Below are positions 1-12,100 of a stretch of 64,000 nt of DNA, piece after piece (the stretch's first letter is position 1; each line of letters starts with the position of its first letter). The notes under the pieces are model-generated. The model searched no databases. It saw nothing but the letters and a program-made list of their open reading frames with translations, and was not told where the DNA came from. The stretch comes from Liolophura sinensis (Eukaryota; Mollusca; Polyplacophora; Chitonida; Chitonidae), in contig NC_088306.1 in the NCBI RefSeq assembly GCF_032854445.1, positions 16,587,764 to 16,651,763 on the forward strand. Reading direction: 5' to 3'. The position numbers and the translations under genes were made by a program.

Positions 1-1009
1 CCAAACATTGTCTTAGCTCCCCTGGGACATCAAAAGGGCAGGGGTGGTGTAGGAAAGGGCTGGGTACTTAGACAAGAGATCAGGAAGTGGCTGCATGATA
101 GGGGGTTGTAGTAGAATATTGACTTGGGAGACCTGGGGTTATGAAAGTGGTAATGTAATTTAAGACAGGAGGTATGTGTGTGTGGGGGGGTGGGGGGTAT
201 AATCAGTGTGGCAGATTAGGGCTGGAATGACATGGGGGTGGGGTGTTAGGTGGATGTAGTCAGGGTATTCAGATCATAGAAATCAGCTCTGATTCTGAAG
301 AATCAGTGACATGCTTTATTATGATGTCAGGATTCACAGTATGATTTTGTTTTGTACATTGTGACAAGGACGTTGTGTTGATGAACACAAAGTTACTTTA
401 TTTCACCTAGTTTTGGTACGTAAAAATGCATCTTCATAAGCATATATAAGACCTTAAAATGATACTTTGACAGTAACACTTAAATTTCTCTGAAAAGAGA
501 TTATGAAGCTTCACAAAAAAAAAAAACTCTGTGTGGTCCAATCAGGTATATAAATCAACCCCAATCGGACCGAATGTGTCGCGTGAAGAAGGATAAATGA
601 TGGGTGAAATACTGGCCAAGTTTTATATAGATTCCATGGATAAGTGAGGTTGTTATCCAAATAATTATACCATGTTTTGTGTTAACAAACTGTAATGTTT
701 CTTTTGTTAAAATATCCATTTGGTCAATAATATTTATTAGTAGTTATTCTTTGCTAGATAAAATAATATTTACAAAAACTCTTTTTCAACGCATGTGTAT
801 AATAAGCCAGTGGTATAGTTGCTGTTATACTGCAATGCACAAACTTAATTCATGACCAAAATTTTGAGTGCACCAGAAGAACAATTACTGGATTTTCTTA
901 GCTTTTTTAATGAAGACAACTTGCATTATTGGTATAATTCGCACTGCTCTAACATTTAATGCGTCAAGAGTTTGTCAGCACTAGTGATAGTGAACTGCAC
1001 ACATCATTA

Positions 1010-1257
1010 GCGGCCGAGGTGGTTAAGGTGCCAGCATGGTATAATCACCCAGGAGCCTCTCACCAATGCAAGTCCAGCTCTTGCTGGCTTCATATCCGGC
1101 TGTAAGTGGGAAGGTCTGGGAGCAACCTACTGATGGTTGTGGGTTTCTTCTTGGGTTCTGCCCCATTTCCTCCCACCAAAATGTTGGCTGCTGTCGTACA
1201 AGTGAAATATTCTTGAGTGCCCTGTAAAAACACCAATCAAATAAATAAATAAATAAT
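1010..1257 (+). mobile_element. SINE-A copy (tRNA-derived), full length but diverged
   Basis: It starts with a tRNA-like head (GGCCGAGGTGGTTAAGGTGC, then CAAGTCCAGCTC), has the family core GTGAAATATTCTTGAG and ends in an (AAAT)n tail. The same family recurs at least ten times in the window. Confidence 0.85.
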
Positions 1258-1669
1258 GGAACAAAACAGAGCAGGGGTCATGCAACAGGGTCATCCTTGT
1301 TTACCAGGTAAACATTTGCACCTGATTCATTAAGGGCCAGAGTAAACGACTGCTTGTCTTTGGTCCACAGACAAGCTGTTGACAGACTTCTGACAGGCTC
1401 TGACAGGCTTTTGTTTAAAATGCTCCATATTTTTCTCGTATTTTGTGTGGGTCTATTGTACTGGCAGGTCTGTGAGAACTACCCAGTGCCAGCCTTCAAA
1501 CCTATATGTACATATTTTTCCGTTTTTGTTTTGCTTCTTTTCTAACGTTTATTTTTTTTTGCCTGATTTTTTGACAATCAGGTACTTTAGTTTTAACAAG
1601 ATGCATTTTTCCAAGTAAACATTTCTTTGTTCCTGCAATTTACTCTCTGTTCTTCTCTCTGTTACGCTC

Positions 1670-1885
1670 CAGTCAGTTACATACAATGATTCCTTCAGTT
1701 GCACCCCTGATCCATCAGTTACACACTCTGCCTCTGTCAGTTACACCTGTAAGGTGCTTTATTTCATTCTCATATTCAGTTACCCGCAATATCCTGGCCA
1801 GTTACAACCTGTGCTACTTTGAAGGACAAGTACAGCTCTGTTTTCTGTCAGTTACACTTATGCTTCTGTCAGTTAAACTCCTGTG
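1670..1885. repeat. Degenerate CTGTCAGTTACA tandem region
   Basis: CAGTTAC or a close form occurs eight times or so at irregular 20-45-base spacing. Confidence 0.4.
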
Positions 1886-2031
1886 AACTATGTTTCATTT
1901 CACACTTTCACATAATCAGGGATGTGGTATAGTTAGTTGATAAAGTCAGGTACATGTATTAACTCCTGTATAACTACTTACACCTACCTACTTTTGTCTT
2001 AAATTAAGCTTTTGAATCATACAAACCCCAA

Positions 2032-2242
2032 GTCTTCAACCTTTTGGCCTATAAAAGAGCAACTTTGAGTGCAATTTATGCACAGATTTTGGAGACAAAA
2101 AACATTGGTTGGATTTTCCAACATTTTGTGATTTACAAAAAGTATATATTTATGAGTCTAAACACAATAATGCCATTATTTAATGCATTCAGTATTCAGT
2201 AAGAATAAACACCTTGCAAACGTGCGAACAAGTTGAGGAATT
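2032..2242 (+). mobile_element. M1-like element, diverged
   Basis: AGTCTTCAACCTTTTGGCCT at the left and ACAAGTTGAGGAATTTCAGT at the right, with GTGCAATTTATGCACAGATT inside. Assigned by resemblance only. Confidence 0.5.
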
Positions 2243-2902
2243 TCAGTAAAGAAAAATCGGAGGATTATATATTATCAGGTTAAGACAGGCCAGGGTTAAG
2301 TTGATCTTCTTGGTTACAAAACCTACAGACAATGAACTTAAACCATTTATGATAGAATTAGACCTTATACGCAGCTGCCCTTGTCAATTTACTTAAGTTT
2401 CGTAATCCATAGAATAAACACTACAGTCGGTTTCGTCTCTCTGTGAATCGAGTTACATCTCCAGGTGAATCCTTAAAAGCTTTGTGACCGTTTTGTTCTT
2501 GTGTTCGTTACTGTAGGGTAGATCACATATGAGGCTTTTGTTATGAGAATGGAGGGTAATCGGTCGGCAAGACTTTCCCGTTTCTTTCGTCCATGGGACC
2601 AGTAGTCATCCTTGAGGGGAAAACCAGGGATATTAATTTCTGTCTGACTGTCTGACCTGCTTTGGTTTCAATAAAATAAAGGCAAAAAAAATATATATTT
2701 TGCCGACAAGTTTATTCAGTATCAAGCTTGAATCAGGGCATCTTTTTTGCATATTTAGTGAGTGATAGGAATTCTGTTAATTTGGTAGTTAGATATTTGC
2801 TTATTTCTCTCTTTTGTCCAGCAAGTCATTCTATGCACTGCTACACATAATCGTTTATATTTCAGTCCTGATATTTTGCTTGACCCAACTGACTGCCTGA
2901 TG

Positions 2903-2951
2903 GCCATGTTGGAGGAATACTGCTATGAGTTTAACATTCCTCCAATATGGC
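2903..2951. repeat. Perfect-looking hairpin in KDM6A intron
   Basis: GCCATGTTGGAGGAAT and ATTCCTCCAATATGGC are inverted 16-base arms with one mismatch around a 17-base loop. Confidence 0.7.
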
Positions 2952-3103
2952 AGAGACAAGGTATTCGTATAATATGATGGTGCACACAGGGTACATGTCA
3001 CACCTACAATTTCACTTGTAAGACTGTATCAGTACCCAAGAGCATCTCAAAATCGAGTATGTGCTTCTACTTTTTTCTCATGTGCTGTTTGTATTTTTTG
3101 CAG

Positions 3104-6100
3104 AGCCATCAAGTCTTTCCAGCAAGTTTTGTATGTGGACCCAGGTTTTGCGCAGGCTATAGAAGTGCACGTGAGACTGGGGTTGATGTTCAAAGTCATC
3201 GCTAAGTACGACGCTAGCCATAAGGTGAGGGAAGGAAGAACATATCATGGCACCATTTTGAAACCGTCATAATTTCGACACAGCACCATAATTTTGATTT
3301 TTGTTCTTTTAAGCTGCAGTGTTTTTGACAGCTCCATGAATTGATGAGCTGTTGATGAATTCATGAGATGAATATACTGTATCCCTGCGTCGGTTTCTCT
3401 AGTGCCCAGTTTCGTGTATCCCAGACATTTCATTCATTGTAAGTGAAGTCTTTAAAGGGATACAGAATCCATTTTGATTTGCTAGTGTGTGAGAAATAGG
3501 CAAGTCCAGGCTTTGCCTATCCTAAGCTGAATTTTAGGTTTGGTACATTTATCCAAGCATGACCTAGGCTGAAGGATTTAACCCAGGAACCCCTATCTTA
3601 ACTGTCAGCCAATCATAACTGGCTTTATATGCCTTTCAGGTCACACAAATTCAAATGTTTGTTTTATGAGAAGAATGGATTTTTTTTTTCAATGTCTGAG
3701 GAAGGTATTAAAAGAAAAACCCTGAAAAATCATCTAATTTGTGGCAGATGAGGAGTTTTCCAGCAATTGTGCATAAAACACGAGATAAAATTGGTGTTCC
3801 CTAAGGAGAAAGATAATACCGTAAATGACTTAAAGTTTCACCCTGGGACTCGGAAAGTGTATCCCATGATTCATTGCATTGATTGTGGTTCTTGCTGACT
3901 GGGTGCCACGGGATCCCTTTTAATTTTATCGTTATTTTGTGAAAAATATGAATTTGAGAGAAAACTCTACCCAGTACTTTTACGCATTTCAAGTGTCATG
4001 TCGAATATCCATTTTTAAACTGCAGGGCTCTCTCTATTCAAAGCTGTAGCAGAATTTAGCACGACATGAATCCATACTTGCAAACTACGCCTACCAGCAG
4101 ATGAGATGAAGATGTCAAATCGCGATGAAAGCGACACCTACGCACATGCGTTTGCACTGCTGCATCTGAACATTTCTTGTTTTTTCTGGCGTAATTTGAA
4201 AGACTGTCAACTTCTGGCCATATTTCGTAAACATGGATACTTACTTACTTATATATTAATAATTTACTTAATATTTAATCAAGTTTCCTCAGATGAAATT
4301 TTAGTCACAGAGATTGGTTTTACCTACATGTAGATACAAGCCACTTACAATCACAAGACTCAAAATTCCAAGTTCCTACTCATCGATCATGTGATTTTTG
4401 CTGACGAAAGGGAAAACAAAAATCTTATCTGACGTTGGCGACATGTGATTCATGTCTGGGCAAAACTGCATTCAGGAAATCATAAAACATTTTTTTTATA
4501 AAGCCAGTGAATGTGTTGTGCGAACTCCTAATGTGATAACCACTCAAACAAGTCCAGTCTCAGACTGGTAGTTTTCAGAAACGAGGGAAAAGGAACTCTT
4601 CTGCAGTAGGACAGTTCCGACTGTAAAAAAACAAAATGTGCGTGGAGACTGACATTAACTGACATTGACTAAATTGAAATTACATTAACACGGGAAGCTG
4701 ATGACAGATATTTGTCTGTGAAATTCGTTTCTTAGCTAAAGTACATTTGTACACATTCGTTGCATAATAAGGACTCTCAGCAGACAAACCATTCACCAGA
4801 TAACAGTGCAAGGTGGCTTTCAGGTAGGCGTAACCCAAATAACCAGTTCGTCAGCAGTGTACATTGTGCATGTACATTTCCTTGTTTGGCGTGGTCATGC
4901 TTTCGAACAGTTTGAAATTTAAAGCTTGGTTATAAGACATCGCCTGGCGTAATTACTTTCTTCATGGGTATATTTCATTCATGGAGATATTTAGAGATGT
5001 ACATGCAGGCCTACGAGTCGGGAGGCCTGCACACCTCACTGTCAGTGACCTGACCCCATGTGGCGAGGGTTATCAACCAGGGCTGCCAAGTGCCATGCAG
5101 GTTAATGAAACAGGAGGGGTGGGGGGGAGAGGGTAATCGCTCTCTTCTGTCATCTTGCAGCTAACTAAGATCGTGCGAAAGTAAACGACAGTAACCCAGG
5201 TGTGAAACTTCAGGTCATTTACTATAGTATGTCTATAAGTATCTTCATCAAAGTTTTACCTGAAAGGAGTTTAGACTGTTCGTATTTACATTTCAGCTGA
5301 ATCCATGTCATTAGAGAGATAAATGTATTGTTTCAATGCTTATTTATTTATTTATTTATTTGATTGGTGGTTTATGCCATTCTCTGAAATATTTCACTTA
5401 CATTATGGCGGCCAGCATTATGGTGGGAGAAAAGCGCACGGAAGGCAAGTAAATATTGATATCCAGTTATTGCAGAGTCTTGGGGACAGATGCAGTTTTA
5501 CAACTGACTTGTTGTATTTTTGATTTGTAGCATTTCCGCTTAGCTCTTTCTGATTCTACTCAAGGAACTTTATCCAAACCTGAAAGTAAGTAAACAAATG
5601 CATATACATAGACTATTCCACCATTTCACCTTTTTCCACATTGTGAACTGTAACATACTTAGAAAAAAAAAATAATACTGTCAGCATCATACAAAAGTAA
5701 TAATTACTTAAAACGGATCTGTCACACAAAGTTGGGCACTTGCTTTTAGTGACTCTTAAATTCAGTACCTCACCATATCTTGGTATTTGTGAGTGAGTGA
5801 GTGAGTGAGTGAGTGAGTGCTTGGGGTTTAACGCCATTCTTGGTATTCATGTGATAGTTTCTGTGACAAATACATTTACTGTTAGTCTTCCACCTTCCGT
5901 TTATATTTCGTAAATGTTGTTGCAAGCATATTCTGAAGGCATTCTTCTTGTTAGACTGTTAAAATTATACATTTTGTGAAGCCCTAAAAATGGCCAGTGT
6001 AGTTTTGTCTAAAAAATTAAATTATGATTGCGCATAAATTGCAGTGAAAGTTGCTCTTTCACATGCGAAAAGGTTGAGGAATTAGGCTAATTGACATTCA

Positions 6101-9100
6101 CAGTTGTGTAGAAAATTAATATTGATATCCAAGATAATATGTAATTTATTTCCAATACTATAAGAAGAAAAAAGAGAGTGAAGTAAATGTATGTTTGCTT
6201 AGCTCTTAAGTGGAATGTCTATTATTGAACTTAATTCTCTTTTCAGTCCGCTTTCACATTGCTCATTTACTGGAAGTTCAGGTAAGTTTGTTTTCAAGGA
6301 AAGTTTGAGCCATTAAAGCAGTAGTAGTTATGTAAATTTTGAAAAATTAGATGTGTAGGATATTACATTTGGGCAGTTTTTTTCAAAATTACATGGTTTT
6401 CATGATGTCATATTTCTGCAAGTTTGGTAAAAGTAGATTATGTACAGGATGCCCATGTTTTGTAATTTTTTTGTAAAATTAAGTAGTGTGCAAGATGCCT
6501 TATTTATAGAAAGTTTCATAAACTTTGGTGATTTGAACAATTTAAGATACGAAAATTGTGTACTGAATTGAAAGAAGGTCGATAGTTGGTGGCTATTCTC
6601 TGCAAACTCATAGAATTATTGTTGGCAGATGTAAGTTTCAGACATCAGCCATTTCGCTAATCATGAGAAAACCTTCGTTTATTACCAGGATAGAACTTTC
6701 CAGGTAAAAGCTAATCAATATGTGGCAATATTTATCGGCTACAGTCGTAGGGCGATGCCAGAAATAGCTGCGAAGGGTTTACAGACCTAGAATCGTTACT
6801 CGCGAGGATTTTGGATTTAGAGTAGACAGCTGAGACCATGTCGTTGTTATATCATTATGACATACTGACCTCATTATTGATCCCATGTGGCTGAACTTGT
6901 ATGACGGTTTTCCATTAAGTGGTACATTTACTATAGTCACCGCTAAAGTTCAGTATCGGGTATTAATATGCTGTTTTATTGTTCATCGCACAGGTCATTA
7001 TACACAGGAAAAATCCCAAACAAAAGCGTTCATTACCTTACACTTCCATGTTTTTCATGTTGCCTGTTGTGTCACCTTTCTCTAAGGCCACATCAATTTA
7101 CATTGTTTTAAGGGCGGGGAAGGGTTTCAAAAATGCAAACTTTAAAACCATCTCATTGTCAGAATTGTGGACTGTCCCAACAATGTTTCCTGTTGGAGAC
7201 ATACATGTATTTACACGATCAGAAAAACTGGAAAACCAAAAAAAAAAAAAAAGGACTCTTTAGTTTTATTTTTTATTCCATTTTTGAATTTTTTTTAGTG
7301 GTGACTCACCCATAAAACACAGAATCTGTACATTTGGGAGATGATACCTGCATGTACACATTTTGTTTAGGTGACACCCCCCTCCTGCTTTTTTTATGTT
7401 TTTCCAGTCTTTAAAACCCAAGTTGTCTGGTTTCCATGAAACTTGTGGATAAGTTGTCTGATTTCCATGAAACTTGTGGATAAGGTGCCTGATTTCCATG
7501 AAACTTGTGGATGAGGTGTCTGGTTTCCATGAAACTTGTGGATAAGTTGTCTGATTTCCATGAAACTTGTGGATAGTTGCCTGATTTCCATGAAACTTGT
7601 GGTGTTTTGAAGCTGTTCAAACATCTACACCCAGAAATGTGTTTTTGTCTATTTTATTTTTAGCACTTTTCAATATTGGACTTTTCATAGTCATAGTGAA
7701 TGGTTCTTTCCACGTTGCCCGAAGCCTCCATGTAGCCAGTCTTTAAGCTAATAATCAGCTAGTTTTTACCCTACAGACAAATTTGGTTAATTTGAGAAAT
7801 TTATTTCAACTTTTGCATTCGTTAAAACCAGATGACACTTTGAAAACTCACTCTCCCCTTTTTGAGGGAAAATGAGTTCCATTTTACCTGATCATGAAAT
7901 TTATTATAAAGATAGACACATACATGCAAGCACTGTTTAATTGATTAGAAATAACCAGTAAGCATTGATTAGATCAGATGATAGATTAGTATTGTCAGAT
8001 TACCTGTCTAGCTGAAGTGGAGGAACTCCATGTAATCAATGAGTCTGCTGAACGGAGGTGTCACCTATCTATAGTTGTTAGGTGGATCCATCATCCTTCT
8101 CCCTCCTATTCTCCCCCCCCCCCCCATCATCCCCCATCATCCCCAGAGAGATTATATTAGTTACCTGGTTACTCAGTGATAGGATACACAAATATATGGT
8201 GTCAGTAATCCTCGCATCAGTATCCAATATGGGGATCACGCACCCCATATATTTGCATATCATATCACTGAGTAACCATGTAACTAATCTTTGTGGCATT
8301 AAACAGTGTACTCAAATTAAATTTGTTTATTATATCCCTATGTGCATATTACTTCTAGTTAAGTTGTTGTGAATGCACTTATGTGAAAAGATTTTTATTT
8401 TTTTATTTATTTTTTTTTATTGGTGTTTTACGCCGTACTTAAGAATATTTCACCTATACGACGGCGGCCAGCATTATGGTGGGCGGAAACCGGGCACAGC
8501 CCGGGGAAAACCCACGAACATCCACAGGTTGCTGGCAGACCTTCCCACGTACGACCGGAGAGGAAGCCAGCATGAGCTGGTCTTGAACTCACAGCGACCG
8601 CATTGGTGAGAGGCTTTTGGGTCACTACGCTGCGCTAGTGCGCTAACCGACTGAGCCACGGAGGCCCCTATGTGAAAAGAGAAGATACACGTATGAAGTT
8701 GTGTAAAAAAAAAAAAAAATTGAAATCAGACATTTAATGAAGGAGTGCCCCATGCACAATTATCCAGTATGAACTTGCATCGTTATATATTTTTGTTGCT
8801 TACAGGGCAAGTATAAACAGGCTAAAGAAACATACGAACGTTTTGCAAAAGAAGATGATGTTCCCAACACTATTCGAGCGAGTGCATTAAGACAGCTCGG
8901 TAGGTTTTGTGGCTGTGGCACGTAAGCTAGGATAGGAAAAGACTGAAAATGTGAAAAAATTCCCAGTGCAGAAAGTTGCTGAAAAGCATCACTTATGCGC
9001 TGCTTTGAAAGTGCGATCAATGTTTGACAGAGGTATTCAGACTTTTCTAGTCTGCCAAGATTTGTCCCAGAAATCTCATCCATTTGAATTTGTGCTATTT

Positions 9101-12100
9101 TACAGTGAACATGATACATGTAGAAACATCAAGTATTTGTTAAAGGGATGCAGAATCGATTCTGATTGGCGGCTGTGAGAGATAGGCAAGTCGTATACGT
9201 AGTCTAAGCTGTATGTTAGGTTTGGTATATCTATCAAGCGTGACTAAGGCTGCAGGATTTAACCCTAGGAAACCGTATCTTCATTGTCAGCCTATCAGTG
9301 TTGATTCTGCATCCTTTAAATTGGCAGTAACTTTTTGGTATCTCAATGTTTCTTAAATTCCAAAATAGAAAAGCTCCGTTAAGGGAGGTAACTTATGATG
9401 GATATGCCTTATGTTGCAGGTTGGTTGTATCACACGGTGGACCAGTTTGGGGAGAAAGGTCAGAGGGAAACGCTTGCCATCCAAACTCTGCAGAAATCTA
9501 TAGAAGCAGACAACAGTAACGGTCAACCTGGTATCTTCTGGGCAGGTCAGTGTTCTCATTGTAGCTGTTTTGCGCATATGGTGGTTTGCTTCAGGCTTTA
9601 GACTGGGTTTACTTCAGGCTTTAGACTGGGTTTACTTTTTACTGGGTAAGCAAAAAAAAAAAAAAAAAGAACAATAGGGCAGTTTTGAGCTGGAACTCTT
9701 TTGTTGCCGAAGGTCAAAACAGTCCCACTGTGTCAATGTGATCAAAAATAGTCGTCTAACATTTTTAACAGGTCACATGATACAGTTGGACTGTTTCTAC
9801 CTTCATCGCTAAAAGAACTGGAAACTCCCAATTGTTATCAACCCAGACAACACTGACAGTAAATATGTTTAAATGTATTAAAGTGAAGTTAATGTTTTTG
9901 CCAAGGCAGATATCCTTGGGTTCAGTGTCATGTCTGGTGTCTTCGGCATGACGCTTAGTGGTGGCAACACTTTGGCGGCATGGACTCGCCCTTCCCCAAG
10001 AAGACACTGTATATGTAGACAAAGCTTATGACTCATCATCATCATATGACTGAATAATCGTTCTATAATATTAAAACCCAAGCATGCATTCATTCTGCGC
10101 TGACCAACATTTCATGCTCTGATACATCACCTGATGCCTTGGCTGTGGCTTTAAGTCAGGAGGTTCGTTGTCTACACGTGCTTTCTTCCCTCCATAAAGC
10201 TGACAGCACTCCTATCAATAAAGTATTCTTCTGTCTTCACTATGGAGTCGTACACTAATCAAATATTGCTATGGCTATGGCACGGGTAACCACCTCTATA
10301 CTGTTAGTTCATAGCGTTGTTGTTGTTGTTTCAGATGTTTCTCCAGCCTGGGGAAGGTGCATGATGCGTTCGTATCTTACAGGAAACTCCATTGAGAAGT
10401 CTGAGGCCAGTGCTGACACTTGGTGTTCTATAGGGTAAGCAGAACTCAAATGATCCCGTTCATTGTTTTCCTCAGATTAGCAGTATTTGTCCCGTGTTGA
10501 TCATTACATAATTAGACATTCTTGCTATTTTCTTTCAGTNNNNNNNNNNNNNNNNNNNNNNNNNNNNNNNNNNNNNNNNNNNNNNNNNNNNNNNNNNNNN
10601 NNNNNNNNNNNNNNNNNNNNNNNNNNNNNNNNNNNNNNNNNNNNNNNNNNNNNNNNNNNNNNNNNNNNNNNNNNNNNNNNNNNNNNNNNNNNNNNNNNNN
10701 NNNNNNNNNNNNNNNNNNNNNNNNNNNNNNNNNNNNNNNCGCTGTACTGTTGAACGTTGCCTTGAGTCTAATCACCGTAGTGTGGATTGTTGTCTGTGAG
10801 TCTAATCCCTGAACTGTTGATTGTTGCCTTCAGCGTGCTGTACCAGCAGCAGAGTCAGCCTATGGATGCGCTTCAGGCCTACATCTGTGCTGTACAGTTA
10901 GACAAATCTCATACCGCGGCCTGGACAGACCTGGCCGTGCTCTACGAGACCTGCGACCAGCCCCATGACGCTCTCACATGCTACATTAATGCTTCTAGAG
11001 GTAAGCACAATTGGGCACTTAGTATTGGGCACCATTGTTCTCTTGCTGATATGTCGTTTTTTACCTGTCAATCTCTGATTCAGGGACCTCTTGCACAGTG
11101 TAAGTTGTAATTACCATAGCAACATGAGGTTTTACTGTGTCGCCATGGTAGTTACAATCAACTTAGCCTGCGATCGCTTTACGCAAGTGGCCCCAAGACT
11201 TAAGACTGAAGACAGAGCTTTTCGTCTTATTTGCATGCGCATTTATAGCCTATATTATGGATGTACTAACTATTAAAAGTGATAAAAGTTCCCTCAAGAA
11301 AGGGAACATTGAAATGTTGTTTCGTTGCCTTTAATATATGTACACATAGGTAAACTGAATCCTGCCTGTAAGGGTAGAAATCAAAGTGAAAACGGGTATT
11401 CATACCTTTGAGATAAAACTGTATCAGCAAGATATCACAAACGGTAAGAAATAATTTCAAAGTTAATCTGTCCTACTTTGTTAATGCTACAGTTTTTTCT
11501 AAAGCTCATCACACCATTGTTTTTGTACATGTATTTACATGGTTATAATTTTTAAGGCTAATTCAGAGAATTTCTGTAATGTGATGTTCCTTCCTTCTTG
11601 TTTCAGGCTCAGTCAATAAAAATATAACAACGAGAATTAAATTTCTTTCAGCAGCAATTTAGTAATATACCAATGCAACATTTTCCCAAAAAGTAAGTAT
11701 GGGACATTAATAACATTAAATATTACATTTTGAGTGAAGAAATTAATTTTGTTAATCGATACCCATAGAATATACGTACAGCATATTGTTGACAGGTGTT
11801 AAGATTTCCATACTTTTCTTGTGAAACATTAAAACCCAGCTCACTTAGTAAACAGTCTCTCAAACAATACCCTAATTCTTCAACCTTTTCAATCAATAAC
11901 TAATATGTAACTAATATTTTGAGACATTGTTAGAGAACTTTGGAGTGTAGAGAAATACTTTGCCCAGTTTTATAAAGCTTGGATCTTTAATGAAACAAAC
12001 AAATGATTTTTAGCATGGTTTTGATAATAATAGTGTGTATAAATTACACTGGAAAAAAGTGCTTTAGTGGTTGGAAAGGTTGAAGATTCACAGTAGGTGC

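Noticed and set aside
1-1000. Left edge searched for upstream KDM6A exons
   Set aside because: No match to the expected YGLGLVYFHYNAF-type segment; G-rich and AT-rich intronic sequence only.
2866-2960. Segment between an AG and a GT upstream of exon 3104, as a further KDM6A exon
   Set aside because: Translation does not match the TPR residues expected there and the segment is a hairpin.
8078-8372. Mirrored open frames of 73 and 96 residues
   Set aside because: They span a palindromic MITE-like element, so both strands read similarly.
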